Shown here piece after piece: positions 15,780-17,272 of a DNA stretch of 17,272 nucleotides (positions are counted from its first letter, which is position 1; every line of letters starts with the position of its first letter). The DNA is from Paludibacter sp. (lineage in GTDB: Bacteria; Bacteroidota; Bacteroidia; Bacteroidales; Paludibacteraceae): the NCBI GenBank assembly GCA_009787075.1, contig WRGS01000221.1:1-17272 (forward strand). The letters are read 5' to 3'. Both the position numbers and the translations under genes were made by a program. Below the pieces are notes generated by a model. It was not told the origin of the DNA. It saw only the letters and a list, made by a program, of their open reading frames with translations, and searched no databases.

Positions 15780-15852
15780 GATTCATTAGCTCAGCAGGTA
15801 GAGCACATCCCTTTTAAGGATGGGGTCCTGGGTTCGAGCCCCAGATGGATCA
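15780..15852 (+). tRNA. tRNA-Lys (TTT anticodon)
   Basis: A complete 73-nt cloverleaf without encoded CCA: acceptor GATTCAT with ATGGATC (one G:U), D stem GCTC/GAGC with loop AGCAGGTA, anticodon stem CATCC/GGATG with loop CTTTTAA (anticodon TTT), variable loop GGGTC, T stem CTGGG/CCCAG with TTCGAGC, and discriminator A. It is a stand-alone unit with its own promoter and terminator. Confidence 0.97.
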
Positions 15853-15888
15853 CAAAATAAGATTAATAGATGAATAATAATGTTTTTG

Positions 15889-15926
15889 CCTGCGGGAAAA
15901 TGTGAATTTTTCCGCAGGATTTTTTT
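15889..15926 (+). terminator. Rho-independent terminator of tRNA-Lys
   Basis: A 12-bp stem with one G:U pair (CCTGCGGGAAAA at 15889-15900, TTTTTCCGCAGG at 15907-15918), a 6-nt loop, then A and seven T residues. It lies 36 nt after the tRNA. It may also limit read-through into the convergent outer-membrane protein gene ending at 15945. Confidence 0.88.
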
Positions 15927-15944
15927 GTGGGAAATTATGGCTGT

Positions 15945-16628
15945 TCACAATTGCCAGCCGATATAATAATTAAATTCCCATTTCCCACCATTGTAAAGCC
16001 CAAGTCCGGGAATGTAATATGGATAAACCTCGCCCTGCTTTGGTGCGCTAAAAACATTTTTCATCCGCACATTCCATCCCATAAAAATATTGTTTAAAAT
16101 CTCAACTCTGACACCTGCAATAACTTCCCACCAAATCATAAATTTGCGTTGATTTGGCAAATCCAATGTTTTGCTACCGCCCCAATAATCGTCTGTAATT
16201 TTCACATTTTCAATATTATACGAAAGATTGCTTCCGCCGAGCCGCGCCCCAATGCTAAAAATATTATTCATCGCTCTAAGCGGTTTTTTAGAATTAAGAA
16301 CATTATAATCCAATCCGATGCGATAATACAGCGCACGCGCATTACAAGTTAATCCGCTGGCAGACAGTTTATTGTCGAGCGCGCCGTAACCAATTTCAAT
16401 AGTTGGAAAATATTTTTCATTCAAGTTTACAGCCGCCGCGCCCTGATAATAAAAACCTTTGCTCGCGCCAATAGCGTGCATAAGCGGAGAAAGCAAATCT
16501 ACTTCAAGGCGAACGCCGCGAAAAATCGCGCTGTCAGCCGAAGCAGCAGCATTTTGTGCCGACAAATTGCTAAAAATCAAACTATTGACGATAATCGTAA
16601 CGATGATAAAACCTGAAATTTTCCGCAT
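15945..16628 (-). CDS. Predicted outer-membrane beta-barrel protein (DUF6048-like)
   Basis: A 227-residue exported protein with a signal peptide (about 1-24, cleavage after LSA). The rest alternates hydrophobic and polar residues in short strands joined by Gly/Asn-rich turns (for example NEKYFPTIEIGYGAL, NARALYYRIGLDYNVL, IWWEVIAGVRVEIL). It ends with an aromatic-rich strand, WEFNYYIGWQL, as expected for an 8-10-strand barrel. From memory it resembles the Bacteroidales DUF6048 family, usually next to a DUF6452 lipoprotein, which fits the gene upstream. Function is unknown. Its ATG lies inside the end of the upstream gene (47-nt overlap, different frame), suggesting translational coupling. I see no later start that would keep the signal peptide. 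Confidence 0.75.
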   Translation of the reverse strand: MRKISGFIIVTIIVNSLIFSNLSAQNAAASADSAIFRGVRLEVDLLSPLMHAIGASKGFYYQGAAAVNLNEKYFPTIEIGYGALDNKLSASGLTCNARALYYRIGLDYNVLNSKKPLRAMNNIFSIGARLGGSNLSYNIENVKITDDYWGGSKTLDLPNQRKFMIWWEVIAGVRVEILNNIFMGWNVRMKNVFSAPKQGEVYPYYIPGLGLYNGGKWEFNYYIGWQL

Positions 16629-17073
16629 TTTGCGTATTTACTGAATTATTAATAAAAGAAACCGAGTCAACATAATTTTTGCCAATTTTACACGAATCTA
16701 TTGTGAAAAATGTTATATAACCACATTCAAACGATAAATATTCTTCGTGATTTGTGTGCCAAACGGTAAATGTTTCTATTGTGTCGTTGATAATAATATC
16801 AAAAGACGAAACATTGCTTAATTTGTTCAATGGCAGATTGATATATTGTGTTGCCACGCCATTGTAGAGCAACGAATCCCGCCCGCTACCGTTCGCAGTT
16901 ATTGTTGGTGTGGCAGTTGAATTTGTTTGCCTGCCCAAAGTGTCAATTACCGACTTGTAAAAGCCGATTTTCATCATTACGTAATTTTCCCTGTGGCATT
17001 GCTCGTCGTTATCACAAGCGGCAAAAGTGCAAAAAATCGCAAAAACAGACAATATTATAATGTAATTTCGCAT
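16582..17073 (-). CDS. Predicted lipoprotein of unknown function (DUF6452-like)
   Basis: A 163-residue predicted lipoprotein. A hydrophobic signal (MRNYIIILSVFAIFCTFAAC, 1-20) ends in a lipobox-like FAAC with the candidate lipidated Cys at position 20. The mature part starts with DNDEQCHRENYVMMKIGFYK. It contains two further cysteines (near residues 117 and 128) and is predominantly beta. The C-terminal INNSVNTQNAENFRFYH looks like a conserved final strand. I recognise it tentatively as the DUF6452 family that pairs with DUF6048 in Bacteroidales. I take the ATG at 17073 as the start; a TTG one codon upstream (17076) is also open. The last 47 nt overlap the beginning of the predicted beta-barrel gene. 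Inferred role: a lipoprotein partner of that barrel at the outer membrane. Confidence 0.72.
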   Translation of the reverse strand: MRNYIIILSVFAIFCTFAACDNDEQCHRENYVMMKIGFYKSVIDTLGRQTNSTATPTITANGSGRDSLLYNGVATQYINLPLNKLSNVSSFDIIINDTIETFTVWHTNHEEYLSFECGYITFFTIDSCKIGKNYVDSVSFINNSVNTQNAENFRFYHRYDYRQ

Positions 17074-17102
17074 CAAAAAATTTAAACAATTTTTTATTTT
17101 TG

Positions 17103-17110
17103 CAAAATTA
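17103..17110 (-). promoter_or_regulatory. Possible -7 element of the lipoprotein/beta-barrel operon
   Basis: Minus-strand TAATTTTG matches TAnnTTTG, 29 nt upstream of the ATG at 17073. The only TTTG nearby is 12 nt further upstream, too close for a normal -33 element. Confidence 0.35.
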
Positions 17111-17142
17111 ATGAAATTTTTTCAAAGTGTAATTTTTTTTTA

Positions 17143-17150
17143 TAATTTTG
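17143..17150 (+). promoter_or_regulatory. Possible -7 element for a plus-strand gene beyond the window
   Basis: TAATTTTG matches TAnnTTTG on the plus strand, divergent from the lipoprotein operon. No well-spaced TTTG is seen. The remaining sequence to 17272 is AT-rich with no credible ORF; a second, imperfect box, TACTTTTA (17255-17262), lies near the edge. The gene these might serve is not included. Confidence 0.25.
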
Positions 17151-17272
17151 CGTCTGAAGTTAGAAGATAAAATTTGTTGAAATTTCTAAAAAAATTAAAA
17201 TTAATTTTTAACAAACTTTTGAAAATTATGCTTGGAAATATTTAAAATTGAATGTACTTTTACAAAAAAAAA

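Overview
The window looks like an ordinary chromosomal segment of a low-GC member of the Bacteroidota, most likely Bacteroidales-like. Several things point there. Promoters fit the Bacteroidota sigma-ABfr pattern (TTTG, a spacer of about 17-20, then TAnnTTTG). Most start codons lack a clear Shine-Dalgarno sequence. The gene families are typical of the group: a long PPi-dependent phosphofructokinase, an MMPL transporter fused to an acyltransferase, a DUF4369/thioredoxin-like lipoprotein, a LysM plus periplasmic-binding-protein fusion, a large AsmA-like protein, and a DUF6452/DUF6048-type pair. No insertion sequence, integrase, phage gene or CRISPR array is visible.

Layout from left to right. 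Positions 10-4453 (minus strand) carry a giant MMPL/RND transporter fused to a PlsC-type acyltransferase and, upstream of it, glutamate formimidoyltransferase. Positions 4630-4781 (minus) carry an initiator tRNA-Met with a perfect terminator hairpin and a near-consensus promoter. Positions 4860-9015 (plus) carry PPi-phosphofructokinase, 4-phosphoerythronate dehydrogenase (PdxB) and a DUF4369/thioredoxin-fold lipoprotein. These converge, across a hairpin at 9070-9116, on a minus-strand pair at 9132-13716: a LysM(x3)/PBP1-like protein followed by an AsmA-like protein. Divergent from that pair is a secreted thioredoxin (13823-14263). Its stop codon overlaps that of deoC, which is itself downstream of rbfA (14260-15557, minus). 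Positions 15726-15926 (plus) hold a complete tRNA-Lys unit with promoter, gene and terminator. The right end (15945-17073, minus) holds two overlapping envelope genes: a lipoprotein and a predicted outer-membrane beta-barrel.

Functionally the window mixes housekeeping metabolism (glycolysis, vitamin B6, deoxynucleoside and histidine catabolism), translation (two tRNAs, RbfA) and envelope maintenance (lipid transporter/acyltransferase, AsmA, LysM/PBP1, lipoproteins, periplasmic thioredoxin). I did not find a convincing undescribed multi-gene system. The points most worth a second look are: a degenerate methyltransferase-like tail on the transporter-acyltransferase fusion; an initiator tRNA lacking one of the three canonical anticodon-stem G:C pairs; a thioredoxin-fold lipoprotein without active-site cysteines; a 14-codon micro-ORF with an unusually strong ribosome-binding site; and the LysM/PBP1-AsmA pairing. 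No gene-free stretch exceeds about 225 bases.
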